64,000 nt of DNA. It comes from Neorhizobium petrolearium (GTDB lineage Bacteria > Pseudomonadota > Alphaproteobacteria > Rhizobiales > Rhizobiaceae). The notes under the pieces were generated by a model. That model had not been told where the DNA came from and made no database searches. It worked only from the letters and a program-made list of their open reading frames with translations. Within the stretch, counting starts at the first letter, position 1. Each line of letters opens with the position of its first letter. The translations under genes were made by a program, and so were the position numbers. Shown piece by piece: positions 27,507 through 36,559 of the stretch. The stretch is from the NCBI RefSeq assembly GCF_017873175.1, contig NZ_JAGGJW010000001.1, forward strand, positions 620,001-684,000. Direction: 5' to 3'.

Positions 27507-28325
27507 TCAGTCCTTGATGACCGAGATGTCGGGCGCATCGACGGCCTTCATGCCGACGACATGGTAGCCGCTGTCGGCATGGTGGGTTTCGCCGGTGACC
27601 GAGCGGGAGAGGTCGGAAAGCATGTAGAGCCCGACATCGCCCACTTCCTCGATGGTGACGGTGCGGCGCAGCGGCGCATTATATTCGTTCCACTTGAGGA
27701 TGTAGCGGAAGTCGCCGATGCCGGAAGCGGCCAGCGTCTTGATCGGGCCGGCGGAAATGGCGTTGACGCGGATATTCTTAGGCCCGAGGTCGACCGCCAG
27801 ATATTTGACGCTCGCTTCCAGCGCGGCTTTGGCGACCCCCATGACATTGTAGTTCGGCATGACCTTTTCCGCGCCGTAGTAGGTGAGCGTCAGCATCGAG
27901 CCGCCATCGGTCATCAGCTTTTCCGCCCGCCGTGCAACGGAGGTGAAGGAATAGACCGAGATCTGCATCGTCTTGGCGAAATTTTCCGCCGATGTGTCGA
28001 CATAACGGCCGGTCAGCTCGTCCTTGTCGGAAAAGCCGATCGCATGCACAAGGAAGTCGATCTTTCCCCAATGCTTTTCGAGGTTTTCGAAGACCGCATC
28101 GACGGTCGATTCGTCGCTGACATCGCAATGGCCGGCCATATAAGCGCCAAGTTCGGCGGCCAATGGTTCGACACGCTTCTTCAGTGCATCACCCTGGTAG
28201 GTGAATGCGACTTCGCCGCCATGCTGATGAATGGCCTTGGCAATGCCCCATGCGATGGAACGGTTGTTCGCAACACCCATGATGATGCCGCGTTTGCCTG
28301 CCATGAGGCCGGAAGCCTGAACCAT
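27507..28325 (-). CDS. fabI: Enoyl-[acyl-carrier-protein] reductase (NADH)
   Basis: Reduces trans-2-enoyl-ACP in the last step of each fatty-acid elongation cycle. The 272-residue protein has the FabI nucleotide motif GIIMGVANNRSIAWGIA and the catalytic pair in YYGAEKVMPNYNVMGVAK (Y159 and K166, matching Y156 and K163 of Escherichia coli). NAISAGPIKTLAASGI and TGETHHADSGYHVVGM are also conserved. Rhizobia commonly carry more than one FabI; only this copy is in the window. The ATG at 28325 fits the family N-terminus. Confidence 0.95.
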   Translation of the reverse strand: MVQASGLMAGKRGIIMGVANNRSIAWGIAKAIHQHGGEVAFTYQGDALKKRVEPLAAELGAYMAGHCDVSDESTVDAVFENLEKHWGKIDFLVHAIGFSDKDELTGRYVDTSAENFAKTMQISVYSFTSVARRAEKLMTDGGSMLTLTYYGAEKVMPNYNVMGVAKAALEASVKYLAVDLGPKNIRVNAISAGPIKTLAASGIGDFRYILKWNEYNAPLRRTVTIEEVGDVGLYMLSDLSRSVTGETHHADSGYHVVGMKAVDAPDISVIKD

Positions 28326-28477
28326 GCCTAGTCCCCTGAAACTTTAGACGAATGCTGCCTATGACATAGGCAGCCCCAGCGTTCAAGCTGGCTTCATTCA
28401 TCTCGTGTTAAAGGACGTAATCAAGGGTGCATAGCGGTGTAAACCGACGCGGAACTGTCATATTCGGGCGTAACCCG

Positions 28478-29590
28478 CTACACGTAGAGCCCGTGACGCA
28501 TGTGCCGCATGAGGTCGGTGACCTTTTCGTTCGGCTTTTCCCACAGGATAATGCGCAGTTCGACGACGAGATCGCCGCGATCGCCGGCCTCATTATAGAG
28601 GCCGAGACCACTCAGTCTGATCGCCTGGTCGGAACCGGACCAGGCCGGAATGGTGATGCTGTGGTTGCCTTCGGGCGTCTCGACAGTTGCTTCCGCACCC
28701 AGCACCGCGTCTTCCAGAGAGATCGGCAGGACCGTATGGAGATCGAAGCCTTCGATGCGGAACGCGGTGTCGTGGGCAACCTTGAGCGTGACGAGAAGAT
28801 CGCCCGGTTTCATGCCAGCAAGTTTGATGCCTTGACCCTTGAGGCGTACCATTTGACCTTCGGTCATGCCCTTTTCCAGGGCGAATCGGACCTCGCGCTC
28901 ATCACTCAATTTGACCGTAACCCAGCTCTGATTCAGCAGATCTTCGACGGTCACTATCGCGTCCACGGAGAAATCCGGCGCCTTTTCAGGAGCTGGTGAG
29001 GTACCGCGGATGCGGCGTACGAGCGAGGCGATGAGGTCTACCGCCATGACCGGCAGGGGAGGTTTTTCGCCGTTCGGGTCGACTTTTGCCGTTTCGGCAG
29101 TATCGCCGGCAGCCTGTGCCGATCCTTTTGCCTGACCCTGGGCCCTCGCCTGATCGGCTGCGGCTGCACCGAAGATGCGTTCGATCACCTCCTCCGGTGT
29201 CTCTCCCGCCGAACCTGACTGATTCTGAGGCCGATCTTGAGATGATTGAGCTTGGGATTGGGCCCGCTGCGCGTTGGCGCGCGCCAGCTCCTCCATGATC
29301 TTCTCGGCATTGGCTTTGGCCGCCTTGGCGCGTTCGGCTGCTTCTTGCGCAGCCTGACGCTGCTGCAGGATCGTCTGCTGCATTTCAGCAGCATGATCGT
29401 AGCGCTTGCGCCGCTCGGGATCCTTCAGGACCTCGTAGGCTTGGCCGATTTCAGCAAAACGGCTCGCCGCGGACGGATCATCCTGATTGTGATCGGGATG
29501 AAGCGTCTTTGCCTTGCTGCGCCAGGCCGATTTGATTTCAGTGGCGTCGGCATTATGCTTCACGCCCAGAACGGAATAGGGATCACGCAT
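28478..29590 (-). CDS. DnaJ/CbpA-like co-chaperone lacking the zinc-finger domain
   Basis: A 370-residue type II J-domain protein. Residues 1-70 form the J domain (PYSVLGVKHNADATEIKSAWR; the Hsp70-stimulating HPD is in LHPDHNQDD). A low-complexity linker rich in Gln, Ala and Glu runs to about residue 210 (coiled-coil-like around 70-115). The C-terminal domain (AIVTVEDLLNQSWVTVKL; LVTLKVAHDTAFRIEGFDL; LPISLEDAVLGAEATVETPEG) is the DnaJ substrate-binding fold. No CxxCxGxG repeats are present, so it resembles CbpA and not DnaJ. It probably assists DnaK with specific clients. Confidence 0.9.
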   Translation of the reverse strand: MRDPYSVLGVKHNADATEIKSAWRSKAKTLHPDHNQDDPSAASRFAEIGQAYEVLKDPERRKRYDHAAEMQQTILQQRQAAQEAAERAKAAKANAEKIMEELARANAQRAQSQAQSSQDRPQNQSGSAGETPEEVIERIFGAAAADQARAQGQAKGSAQAAGDTAETAKVDPNGEKPPLPVMAVDLIASLVRRIRGTSPAPEKAPDFSVDAIVTVEDLLNQSWVTVKLSDEREVRFALEKGMTEGQMVRLKGQGIKLAGMKPGDLLVTLKVAHDTAFRIEGFDLHTVLPISLEDAVLGAEATVETPEGNHSITIPAWSGSDQAIRLSGLGLYNEAGDRGDLVVELRIILWEKPNEKVTDLMRHMRHGLYV

Positions 29591-29886
29591 TGTGGGACCA
29601 CCGGTTACCTGAAGCGGCGGGCCCCCGCTTGATTCTTGGACCCTCCGATACTCGTCACAATTCCGACAGCCACTCGCCAGTTCTTCATGTTCCGGCAGAT
29701 GGTCTGCTTGTTCGGTAGAAATCTAGGTCAAGACTCCTGAATCAGTAGTTACGCGACCAGGCTCGGTAGTTGTTAAGGTTAAGAAACCGTTTCGAGAGTG
29801 GTTCAGAATTTCATGGAAGGAATTCTGTTCGTAGGTGCGCAAGGCAAAGGCGGAATATCCCGGCACGCCCGAGAGGATGGCGCCGG
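29591..29886. other. Intergenic region with no recognised feature
   Basis: The 296 bases between the start of the DnaJ-like gene and the end of the lipoprotein gene hold no convincing ORF, hairpin with T-tract, or repeat. Part of it must carry the DnaJ-like promoter. Open frames crossing it are shadows of the lipoprotein gene. Confidence 0.5.
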
Positions 29887-30339
29887 CTATTGCCGGTCGA
29901 ACGCGGTGAGCATCCAGTCTCCACTGCCGGTAAGGCAGGCCTGTCCGGAAAACATTGCAATACCTTCATAGGAATGCCGCGTCGTCATGAAGTCGCGGCA
30001 GATATGCCCTGCATTCCGGGCTTCGCGGATCTGCGAGACGACGCCCGCGCTGCCGGTTGCGGTATTCGCCCACGGAACCGATGCTTCGCCGAGCTTGGCG
30101 AGATCGGCGGAGGTTACAGCGTTTCGGACCGTCGCCTCGTCGGAGAGTGCTGCACCCGTATGCTGGGCCGTGCCGGGCACGGTGCCGGTCGCGATGGTGC
30201 GGTCGATCTTTTCCGAACTACCGAAGAGATCCAGACTGCTGGTGCAGCCGGCAAGTGAGAGACCGATAAGGAGGATTGCGGTGAAGCGTTTGCTGAGGGC
30301 AAGGGACCTCTTTGTACGACTCTTCGACTTTGATATCAC
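29887..30339 (-). CDS. RT0821/Lpp0805-type surface lipoprotein
   Basis: A 150-residue envelope lipoprotein. A basic N-terminus precedes the hydrophobic stretch [14 protein letters not shown], whose terminal LAGC is a lipobox. The C-terminal domain ([48 protein letters not shown]) resembles the RT0821/Lpp0805 surface-antigen family seen across alphaproteobacteria. The start is placed at GTG 30339 because AAGG lies five bases upstream; a GTG two codons earlier would overlap that AAGG. It is divergent from pdxH, with only 63 bases between the chosen starts. Confidence 0.72.
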   Translation of the reverse strand: MISKSKSRTKRSLALSKRFTAILLIGLSLAGCTSSLDLFGSSEKIDRTIATGTVPGTAQHTGAALSDEATVRNAVTSADLAKLGEASVPWANTATGSAGVVSQIREARNAGHICRDFMTTRHSYEGIAMFSGQACLTGSGDWMLTAFDRQ

Positions 30340-30402
30340 TACCACCTTGCATCCTGTCCGATGGAGAAGCTTCGGGCACTTTTCGGGAGTATTTTAGTCA
30401 AT

Positions 30403-31023
30403 ATGTCTGAAAGCGAGTTAACAAGTGGTGACTTCACCGAGGAGACCGAACCTTTCACACTGTTCGGAACCTGGCTGAAGGACGCGGAGCGTACGGAGCC
30501 CAATGATCCGAATGCCGTCGCCGTGGCGACCGTGGATGAATTCGGCATGCCCAATGTCCGCATGGTCCTCCTGAAGGGTTATGACGAGAACGGTTTTGTC
30601 TTCTATACCAATTTCGAAAGCCAGAAGGGCCGTGAAATTCTCGCAAACAGGAAGGCGGCGATGTGTTTCCACTGGAAATCGTTGCGCCGCCAGGTGCGCC
30701 TGCGGGGCGAGGTGGAGGTGGTGAGCGACGCCGAGGCCGACGCCTATTACGCATCGCGCGCCCGCGGCAGCCGGATCGGCGCCTGGGCGTCGAAACAGTC
30801 CCGGCCGCTCGAAGGCCGTTTCGCGTTGGAAAAGGCGGTTGCCGAATATACGGCCAGGTACGCGATCGGAGACATTCCCCGCCCGCCTTACTGGTCCGGT
30901 TTCCGCATCAAGCCCGTTTCGATCGAGTTCTGGCACGACCGCCAGTTTCGCCTGCACGATCGCATCGAGTTCCGCCGCCCCGCTCCGGGCGGTCCCTGGG
31001 AGAAGGTGCGGATGTATCCGTAA
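30403..31023 (+). CDS. pdxH: Pyridoxamine 5'-phosphate oxidase
   Basis: FMN-dependent oxidase that makes pyridoxal 5'-phosphate from the pyridoxine or pyridoxamine phosphates. The 206-residue product begins [21 protein letters not shown] and substrate blocks are seen: [58 protein letters not shown] ([16 protein letters not shown]), [11 protein letters not shown] and [13 protein letters not shown]. The start at 30403 matches the family N-terminus; an upstream ATG at 30361 adds 14 residues without similarity. A palindromic repeat begins four bases after the stop. Confidence 0.95.
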   Translation: MSESELTSGDFTEETEPFTLFGTWLKDAERTEPNDPNAVAVATVDEFGMPNVRMVLLKGYDENGFVFYTNFESQKGREILANRKAAMCFHWKSLRRQVRLRGEVEVVSDAEADAYYASRARGSRIGAWASKQSRPLEGRFALEKAVAEYTARYAIGDIPRPPYWSGFRIKPVSIEFWHDRQFRLHDRIEFRRPAPGGPWEKVRMYP

Positions 31024-31026
31024 GAC

Positions 31027-31070
31027 GCATGTTGCCCGAAAATGGAACCGGTTTCGGGATAACGACATGT
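31027..31070. repeat. Rhizobial-type palindromic intergenic repeat, variant copy
   Basis: Outer arms GCATGTTG (31027-31034) and CGACATGT (31063-31070) enclose an inner stem CCCGAAA (31035-31041) with TTTCGGG (31052-31058). Compared with the copies at 20642 and 51171, the outer arms are nearly the same but the inner stem differs. It lies between convergent pdxH and the deacetylase gene. Confidence 0.72.
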
Positions 31071-31085
31071 GGGAAGATAAAAGCG

Positions 31086-32147
31086 TTATCGCCCGAGCGC
31101 GAAGGGTATCCCAGAAGCGAGTGCCGAGACATATCGCGGCTGTTGGTAATAACCGTTGAGCGAGATGCGCGGCAGGGCAGTCAACCGGTTCGCATATTTT
31201 TCGCAGAGCGTGCCGGGCTGTGTCGTCACCGCGACCGAGAAGCCGAGTTCGCGCGCGATCATGGAGTCGCGTTCCGATACGGCCAGACGCGTGCCGTAGG
31301 GATAGGCGATCGCCTTTGGGCGCTTGCCTGTCAGCGCCTCCACATAATCTGCCGATTGCCGCATTTCATCGCTGGCTTCTTCCAGGGAAAGACGGGCGAC
31401 CGCCCGGTGGCTCAGCGTATGCGCGCCGAGCGAGGCGAGCGGATGCGCAGCAAGCGCCCTGAGTTCCTGAGCGTCCATGGTGAGATCGGCGGTGATTTTC
31501 AGCGGATCGATGCCGTGCCTGCGCGCCAGCGCGTCGATGTTGGAGACGGCAATCGCCTCTTCGGTCTCCTCGACATATCTGGAGAAGCGGTCGAAGGCAT
31601 CGAATTTCAGGGCTTCCGAGGTCAGGCCCGTGATCTTGGCGCCATGTCCGAAATCGAAGGAGATTTCCCGTTCCCGGCCGAGCAGTTCGGCAAGCGTTTC
31701 CCACCAAAGCGAATGGGTGCGCTCGGCAAATCCCCGGGTGACGAAGATGGTGAAAGGCACGCCATGGCGTGCGAAGACGGGCAGCGCGTATTCGGCATTG
31801 TTCCTGTAGCCGTCGTCGAGCGTGAAGGCGGCAAAGGGCTGTTTCGTCGGACTGGCGAGGCGCGACGGGATATCCGCAAGAGGGATGAATTCGTAGCCCT
31901 CCGCAAAGAGCCGCTCGATGGCGTCATTTAAGAAATCTGGCGTGACTTCGAGATGCTCGCTCGGCTGCAGTGGGCGTGTCCTTTTCGGCCGGACGTGATG
32001 AAGGGTGAAGATCGCGCCACGCCCGCGCGCGTTCGGCATCATCCCCGCCCGTGCGAGAGCAGCAGCCATATCGAGGCCGCCGGCGACCAGCCGGCGTTTG
32101 ACGTCCCGGCGCCAGAGCGCCTGCAGCCTCCGCTTCTTATGCCCCAC
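31086..32147 (-). CDS. Polysaccharide deacetylase (NodB-homology) family protein
   Basis: A protein of up to 353 residues with a NodB-type carbohydrate esterase 4 domain. Motif 1 is AAFTLDDGYRNN (catalytic and metal Asp), motif 2 is GAHTLSHRAVARLS (H-T-L-S-H zinc pair), and AIAYPYGT is the motif-3 region. It would deacetylate an N- or O-acetylated polysaccharide. No signal peptide is obvious, so the location is unclear. The start is uncertain: GTG at 32147 keeps the basic KKRRLQALWRRDVKRR segment, whereas ATG at 32069 would begin MAAALARAG. Neither has a strong ribosome-binding site. Confidence 0.85.
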   Translation of the reverse strand: MGHKKRRLQALWRRDVKRRLVAGGLDMAAALARAGMMPNARGRGAIFTLHHVRPKRTRPLQPSEHLEVTPDFLNDAIERLFAEGYEFIPLADIPSRLASPTKQPFAAFTLDDGYRNNAEYALPVFARHGVPFTIFVTRGFAERTHSLWWETLAELLGREREISFDFGHGAKITGLTSEALKFDAFDRFSRYVEETEEAIAVSNIDALARRHGIDPLKITADLTMDAQELRALAAHPLASLGAHTLSHRAVARLSLEEASDEMRQSADYVEALTGKRPKAIAYPYGTRLAVSERDSMIARELGFSVAVTTQPGTLCEKYANRLTALPRISLNGYYQQPRYVSALASGIPFALGR

Positions 32148-32233
32148 TGAGATCACGCCCGTACTCTTTGCGAATGGCGCGACCCTACGCGCGGACCTGT
32201 TAAGCCTTGCTGAAGAATGAAATGCAGAATCTG

Positions 32234-33025
32234 TCAGGGACGGAACGTGTCGAAGAGAGGCAGGCCGACGATGGCAGCGATCGCGATCAGCAGAAAACAG
32301 ATGCGCCGGAATGTCGCTTCGGATGCGAAACCGAAGAGCCGCGAGCCGGCAGCGAGGCCAAGGCCATAGCCCGGCCCGGCGATCAGTGCCATGGCCAGGA
32401 CCTCCACGGTGAGCAGGCTTCCGACGATGTAGGAGGTCGCCGAAATCACGGTCGCCAGCGCGAAATAGACCACGAGGTTGGCGCGTACCGTCAGCGGTGG
32501 AATGGCGCCACCCAGCCAATAGGCGACGATCGGTGGGCCGGACATCTGCGCGGCCCCGCCGAAAAGTCCGGCGAGTGCCCCCACGCCGATTGTCAGCGGT
32601 GTCTTTGGCTTGCCGTGATAACGCCAGCCGGAGATCAGGAAAACGAGCAGGCAGAGCACGACGACCGAGATGATCCAGCGAAGCGTCACGGAAGGCAGAA
32701 GAGCCAGCAACGCCGTGCCCGCCGGAACGCCCACCAGCGCGCCGATCAGCATCGTATAGACTTCACGCCGGTTGGCCCGTCTCCAGCTGTCCGGCAGCAT
32801 GCCGAGCGTCATCGTCCCGTCGATGACGAGGAGCAACGCGGAGGCGATTTTCGGGCTGGTGGCGGCGCTGGCGAGTGGAACGAAGATCAGCGCACCGCCG
32901 AAGCCGGAGAACCCGCGCGCCAGACCCGCAATCAGCGCCGCCAGGAAGACGAAGCCCAGTTCGGCGGGTCCATGGCCCGGAAACCATGATTTCAGATAGG
33001 CGGCTAAAAGGTTTGGGGAGTTCAT
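32234..33025 (-). CDS. TSUP (TauE/SafE) family membrane transporter
   Basis: A 263-residue inner-membrane protein with about eight hydrophobic helices. The two family repeats are visible as GLARGFSGFGGALIFVPL and GLFGGAAQMSGPPIVAYWL. TSUP proteins export sulfite, sulfoacetate or other small organosulfur or carboxylate anions; which one cannot be judged here. The start at 33025 (MNSPNLL) is where the recognisable protein begins; the frame is open further upstream but not protein-like. Neighbours give no substrate hint. Confidence 0.88.
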   Translation of the reverse strand: MNSPNLLAAYLKSWFPGHGPAELGFVFLAALIAGLARGFSGFGGALIFVPLASAATSPKIASALLLVIDGTMTLGMLPDSWRRANRREVYTMLIGALVGVPAGTALLALLPSVTLRWIISVVVLCLLVFLISGWRYHGKPKTPLTIGVGALAGLFGGAAQMSGPPIVAYWLGGAIPPLTVRANLVVYFALATVISATSYIVGSLLTVEVLAMALIAGPGYGLGLAAGSRLFGFASEATFRRICFLLIAIAAIVGLPLFDTFRP

Positions 33026-33149
33026 GGAAAGGCCGTCATGCGGATTCGTGCGATGGCCTGCACCTGTCGGGATTTGCGCCGGGGTGTCAAGCAACACTCT
33101 GGACATGGATCGCGAATCACCGCTCTCTCGGGTACAAAAGGAGAACATT

Positions 33150-33458
33150 ATGCTGGAGAGACTTGCCGGCCAGTTCGAGGCCGCATCTGCCGCTTATGCC
33201 GAAACCCATGGCATCGAGCGCGATCCCGATTGGTTTGTCCTGAAGCTGCAGGAAGAAGTGGGTGAGCTCACCCAGGCCTGGAATCGCGTGACCGGTCGCG
33301 GCCGCAAGAAGGGGAGGAGCGAGGAGGACCTCAATCGCGATCTTGCCGACGAGACCGCTGATCTCCTCGGGCATATCCTGCTTTTTGCCCGCAACAACCG
33401 GATCGATCTTGCCGCGGCGATTGAACGGAAGTGGCTGTTCAGGCTGGATGCCGAGTGA
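33150..33458 (+). CDS. MazG-like nucleotide pyrophosphohydrolase
   Basis: A 102-residue all-alpha NTP pyrophosphohydrolase-like protein. The metal-binding signature is split as EEVGELTQAW and DETADLLGHILL (ExxE...ExxD), with a basic RGRKKGR loop between. Single-domain MazG-like enzymes hydrolyse abnormal or excess nucleoside triphosphates. The start at 33150 is supported by AAAAGGAG just upstream. Its last 20 bases overlap the end of the convergent VOC gene. Confidence 0.82.
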   Translation: MLERLAGQFEAASAAYAETHGIERDPDWFVLKLQEEVGELTQAWNRVTGRGRKKGRSEEDLNRDLADETADLLGHILLFARNNRIDLAAAIERKWLFRLDAE

Positions 33459-33885
33459 GCGGGCGCTCACCAAGATCCTCGAAGAGCCGTAGGAGATAGC
33501 CGTCCGGATCGGCGACGATGAACTGGCGGTTGCCGGCCTCGTTCTTCTCGCGTCGATACCATTTCTCCTCGGGATCGAGGTAGAGGGAGACTCCGGCGGT
33601 TTCGAGCCGGGCAAGGATCGGGTCGAGCGCCGGAACCTCGATCTGCAGGTTGAGCCCGCGTCCACACGGATATTCGCGTGGCGCTCCGGCTATATCGAAA
33701 TCCCGGCCGATGCCGATCTGGTCGATCATCAATTGCGCCTCGCCGAGCGCCAGGAAAGCAAAACCTTCTTCCGGCCGATCGTAGACGACTGAAAAACCAA
33801 TCAAATCACAATAGAAATCTCGGCTTTTCGTCCAATCGCTGACGGAAAGCTCAGGGATCAGCGCATTGGAACGATGCGGCGTCAC
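33439..33885 (-). CDS. VOC-family (glyoxalase/bleomycin resistance-like) protein
   Basis: A 148-residue vicinal-oxygen-chelate fold protein made of two beta-alpha-beta-beta-beta units (PELSVSDWTKSRDFYCDLIGF and NLQIEVPALDPILARLETAG). FIVADPDGYLLRLFEDLG is the usual end of the second module. It resembles the bleomycin-resistance/glyoxalase group without telling which ligand it binds. The start is GTG at 33885, overlapping the tldD stop as GTGA, so it is likely translated with tldD. Its 3' end overlaps the MazG-like gene by 20 bases. Confidence 0.82.
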   Translation of the reverse strand: MTPHRSNALIPELSVSDWTKSRDFYCDLIGFSVVYDRPEEGFAFLALGEAQLMIDQIGIGRDFDIAGAPREYPCGRGLNLQIEVPALDPILARLETAGVSLYLDPEEKWYRREKNEAGNRQFIVADPDGYLLRLFEDLGERPLTRHPA

Positions 33886-35297
33886 GCCTTCGTGCCGCCG
33901 ACAGTTACTTGGTCCATCCTCAAGTGCGGCTGGCCGACGCCGACCGGAACCCATTGGCCACCCTTGCCGCAATTGCCGATGCCGGTGTCGAGCTTCATGT
34001 CGTTGCCGACCATGGAGACGCGCTTCATGGCGTCCGATCCGTTGCCGATCAGCATGGCGCCCTTGATAGCAGGGCCGATCTTGCCGTCTTCGATCATGTA
34101 GGCCTCGGTGCAGCCGAACACGAACTTGCCGGAGGTGATGTCCACCTGGCCACCGCCGAAGGAGACGGCATAGATGCCCTTCTTCACCGATGCGATGATT
34201 TCTTCCGGCGTTTTGTCGCCGCCGAGCATGTAGGTGTTGGTCATGCGCGGCATCGGCACATGGGCATAACCCTGCCGGCGGCCGTTGCCGGTGGGTTTCA
34301 TGCCCATCAGCCGGGCGTTCTGGCGGTCCTGCATGTAGCCGACGAGCTTGCCGTTTTCGATCAGCACATTGTAGCCGGAGGGCGTACCCTCGTCGTCGAT
34401 GGTGAGCGAGCCGCGGCGATTATCGATCGTGCCGTCGTCGACGACCGTGACGCCGGGTGCGGCGACCATCTCACCCAGAAGACCGGCGAAAGCGGAGGTC
34501 TTCTTGCGGTTGAAATCGCCTTCCAGCCCGTGGCCGACTGCTTCGTGCAACATGACGCCCGGCCAGCCGGAGCCGAGCACGACGTCCATCGTGCCGGCCG
34601 GCGCATCGATTGCGGTCAAGTTCACAAGCGCCTGGCGCAGCGCCTCGTCGGCGCCTGTCTGCCAGTTGCCTTCCGTCACGAAATCGCCGAAGCCGATGCG
34701 TCCACCGGTGCCGAAGGAGCCGCTCTCCTGCCGGTCGCCTTCGCCGACGACGACAGAGATATTGATGCGGGTCATCGGGCGGATGTCCTGCACCCGGTGG
34801 CCGTCGGCACGCAGGATGTCGACCACCTGCCAGCTTGCGGAGACGGTGGCGGTCACTTGCCGCACCTTGTCATCCTTGTTGCGCAGATAGGCATCGATAT
34901 CCGTCAGAAGCTTGACCTTCTCTTCGAAGCTTGGGGATCCGATCGGATTCTCGTCGCCGTAATATTTCTTGTTGGTGCGCTGCGGCGCGGCGGCATAGGA
35001 GCCGGAATAGCCCGCGGTCACGGCCCGCACGGCATCGGAGGCGCGGGAAAGGGCAGCTGCGGACAATTCACCCGCGTGCGCATAGCCCACAGCCTCACCG
35101 GCGACCGCCCGTAGACCAAATCCCTGGTCTGTATTGAATGAACCACCTTTCAGCCGGCCGTTGTCGAAGGTGAGTGATTCCGCCTGGGCGTGCTCCACGA
35201 AAAGCTCGCCGTCATCGGCGCCGGACAGCGTTTCGGAAAGGATCGAGCGCAGCTTCGTCTCGTCGCAATCGAAAAGGTTGAGAAGGTCGGTGTTCAT
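33882..35297 (-). CDS. tldD: Metalloprotease TldD
   Basis: A 471-residue TldD/PmbA family protease, which with TldE degrades unfolded peptides and matures some modified peptides in other bacteria. The zinc motif HEAVGHGLEGD (H251, E252, H256) is intact. Also conserved are GYAHAGELS, RINISVVVGEGDRQESGSFG, NARLMGMKPTGNGRRQGYAH and the C-terminal GNCGKGGQWVPVGVGQPHL. A pmbA/tldE partner is not in the window. It is the first gene of a minus-strand pair with the VOC gene. The 79 bases before it separate it from the YcxB-like gene. Confidence 0.95.
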   Translation of the reverse strand: MNTDLLNLFDCDETKLRSILSETLSGADDGELFVEHAQAESLTFDNGRLKGGSFNTDQGFGLRAVAGEAVGYAHAGELSAAALSRASDAVRAVTAGYSGSYAAAPQRTNKKYYGDENPIGSPSFEEKVKLLTDIDAYLRNKDDKVRQVTATVSASWQVVDILRADGHRVQDIRPMTRINISVVVGEGDRQESGSFGTGGRIGFGDFVTEGNWQTGADEALRQALVNLTAIDAPAGTMDVVLGSGWPGVMLHEAVGHGLEGDFNRKKTSAFAGLLGEMVAAPGVTVVDDGTIDNRRGSLTIDDEGTPSGYNVLIENGKLVGYMQDRQNARLMGMKPTGNGRRQGYAHVPMPRMTNTYMLGGDKTPEEIIASVKKGIYAVSFGGGQVDITSGKFVFGCTEAYMIEDGKIGPAIKGAMLIGNGSDAMKRVSMVGNDMKLDTGIGNCGKGGQWVPVGVGQPHLRMDQVTVGGTKA

Positions 35298-35376
35298 AGA
35301 TGCTCCTTGGGCGTCGCTGCGAAAAACGCGCGCGCTCTCCCGACCGATGTAGGTCCGGGGCGGGGGCGAAGCAAGC

Positions 35377-35871
35377 CTATCTTCGAACTGAACGCGCGCT
35401 CAAATAGGCCTGGACCTTTTTCGGCATGGTTTCGCGCGGCAGGATGTTGAAGGCGTTTGAGCCGCTGAAGAGCATGAAGGAACGCGGCCGCTCCCAGATT
35501 TCGGTGACGTTGCGCCAGGTTAGGTTTCCGGTGCCGAGATCGGAGGCGATGCCGAAACCTTCCGCGTCGATGCTCACATCCGCGCGACGGTCTTTCATCC
35601 GTCCGTAGCGGCCGAATGCATTGGCGGAATGGGCACGCCAGACGATGGCACTGAAAAGTGCCGGAAAACAGGCTACGACGACTGCCAGGATGGCAAGTGT
35701 GAAATTGCCCTGCAGGAGCAAGACAAGGCAGGCCACAAGCATCAGCGCAGCCGCCCCCCACTTCATCTTCTGCTCGCGCACCGTACGTTGGATGACGAAG
35801 GCGCGCACCGCATCGCGCACGACCTCGTCATCGAAACGGACGGGGAAGTGATGGCTGCCCTGCAGTTCCAT
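35377..35871 (-). CDS. YcxB-like membrane protein
   Basis: A 164-residue protein with two adjacent membrane helices (about residues 38-54 and 57-78: ALMLVACLVLLLQG and LAILAVVVACFPALFSAIV). These are followed by a cytosolic YcxB-like C-terminal domain (RRADVSIDAEGFGIASDLGTGNLTWRNV; ERPRSFMLFSGSNAFNILPRETMP). The family is widespread and uncharacterised. The order ialB, YcxB-like, tldD is on one strand. Confidence 0.75.
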   Translation of the reverse strand: MELQGSHHFPVRFDDEVVRDAVRAFVIQRTVREQKMKWGAAALMLVACLVLLLQGNFTLAILAVVVACFPALFSAIVWRAHSANAFGRYGRMKDRRADVSIDAEGFGIASDLGTGNLTWRNVTEIWERPRSFMLFSGSNAFNILPRETMPKKVQAYLSARSVRR

Positions 35872-35920
35872 GAGCCGTCGTCCCAGTGCGCGTGTTGTTC
35901 TCTTTATTATTATACGCCGC

Positions 35921-36559
35921 TCAGGGAAGCGCGTCGTAGCCTTCGCCGAAGCCGATAAGCTCGATTGGAATCCCGACGCGATCCTGGTCCGCCGATTCGC
36001 GCAGCGCGAAGACGGCGTTCTTGCCGGCGCGCAGGATGCGCATCAGTTCGTCGTCGATTTCCACCTCCACATAGCAGCCTTCCGAGAAGCAGCGGGTGAA
36101 ATAGGCGCGGCCGATATTATTGTTGTCCACATAAAGTTCCATGCCATCCTTCAAGAGCACGCCGAGCGGTGCCAGGATGCGAAGGATCTTCGCCTTCCGG
36201 TCGGCTGTCTTCAGCACGACGACCGAGAGGCCGACCTCCGGCCGGTCCTCGGCGATCACGTTCTGCATCAGTGCACACTGCTCGGCGGAGGCTCCCGCCG
36301 GTCGGTCACAGATGATCGACCAGGCGCCGTGATTCTCCCGGACATTGCCTGCTGGTGGTTGAGGCTTCTGGGCCGGCGGCTGCTGGGTCCCTGTGCCGTT
36401 TGGGGAAGGGGGGGCTGGTTGCGGCGCCGGTTGCCGGGTGGAGTCCTGCGACGGCTGGGGCGTTGGCCGCGGACCGGGCTGCTGCGCAAATGCCGGAAGC
36501 GATGTAGCCGCTGCAAGCATCACGGCAAGACTAGCGCGGATCAGGGAGGGACGACCCAT
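35921..36559 (-). CDS. ialB: Invasion-associated locus B (IalB) family protein
   Basis: A 212-residue exported protein. A signal peptide (cleavage near LPAFAQQ) is followed by a Pro/Gln-rich linker of about 45 residues, then the IalB domain (ENHGAWSIICDRP; CALMQNVIAEDRPEVGLSVVVLK; GLVLKDG-like LGVLLKDGMELYVDN; FTRCFSEGCYVEVEIDDEL). Its paired cysteines suggest disulfides in the periplasm. The family was named in Bartonella for red-cell invasion, but in free-living rhizobia the role is unknown. It is divergent from the cytochrome oxidase genes. Confidence 0.88.
   Translation of the reverse strand: MGRPSLIRASLAVMLAAATSLPAFAQQPGPRPTPQPSQDSTRQPAPQPAPPSPNGTGTQQPPAQKPQPPAGNVRENHGAWSIICDRPAGASAEQCALMQNVIAEDRPEVGLSVVVLKTADRKAKILRILAPLGVLLKDGMELYVDNNNIGRAYFTRCFSEGCYVEVEIDDELMRILRAGKNAVFALRESADQDRVGIPIELIGFGEGYDALP

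Noticed and set aside
29770..30258. 162-residue plus-strand frame upstream of pdxH
   Set aside because: Mostly the complement of the lipoprotein gene, which has a clear lipobox and conserved C-terminal domain.
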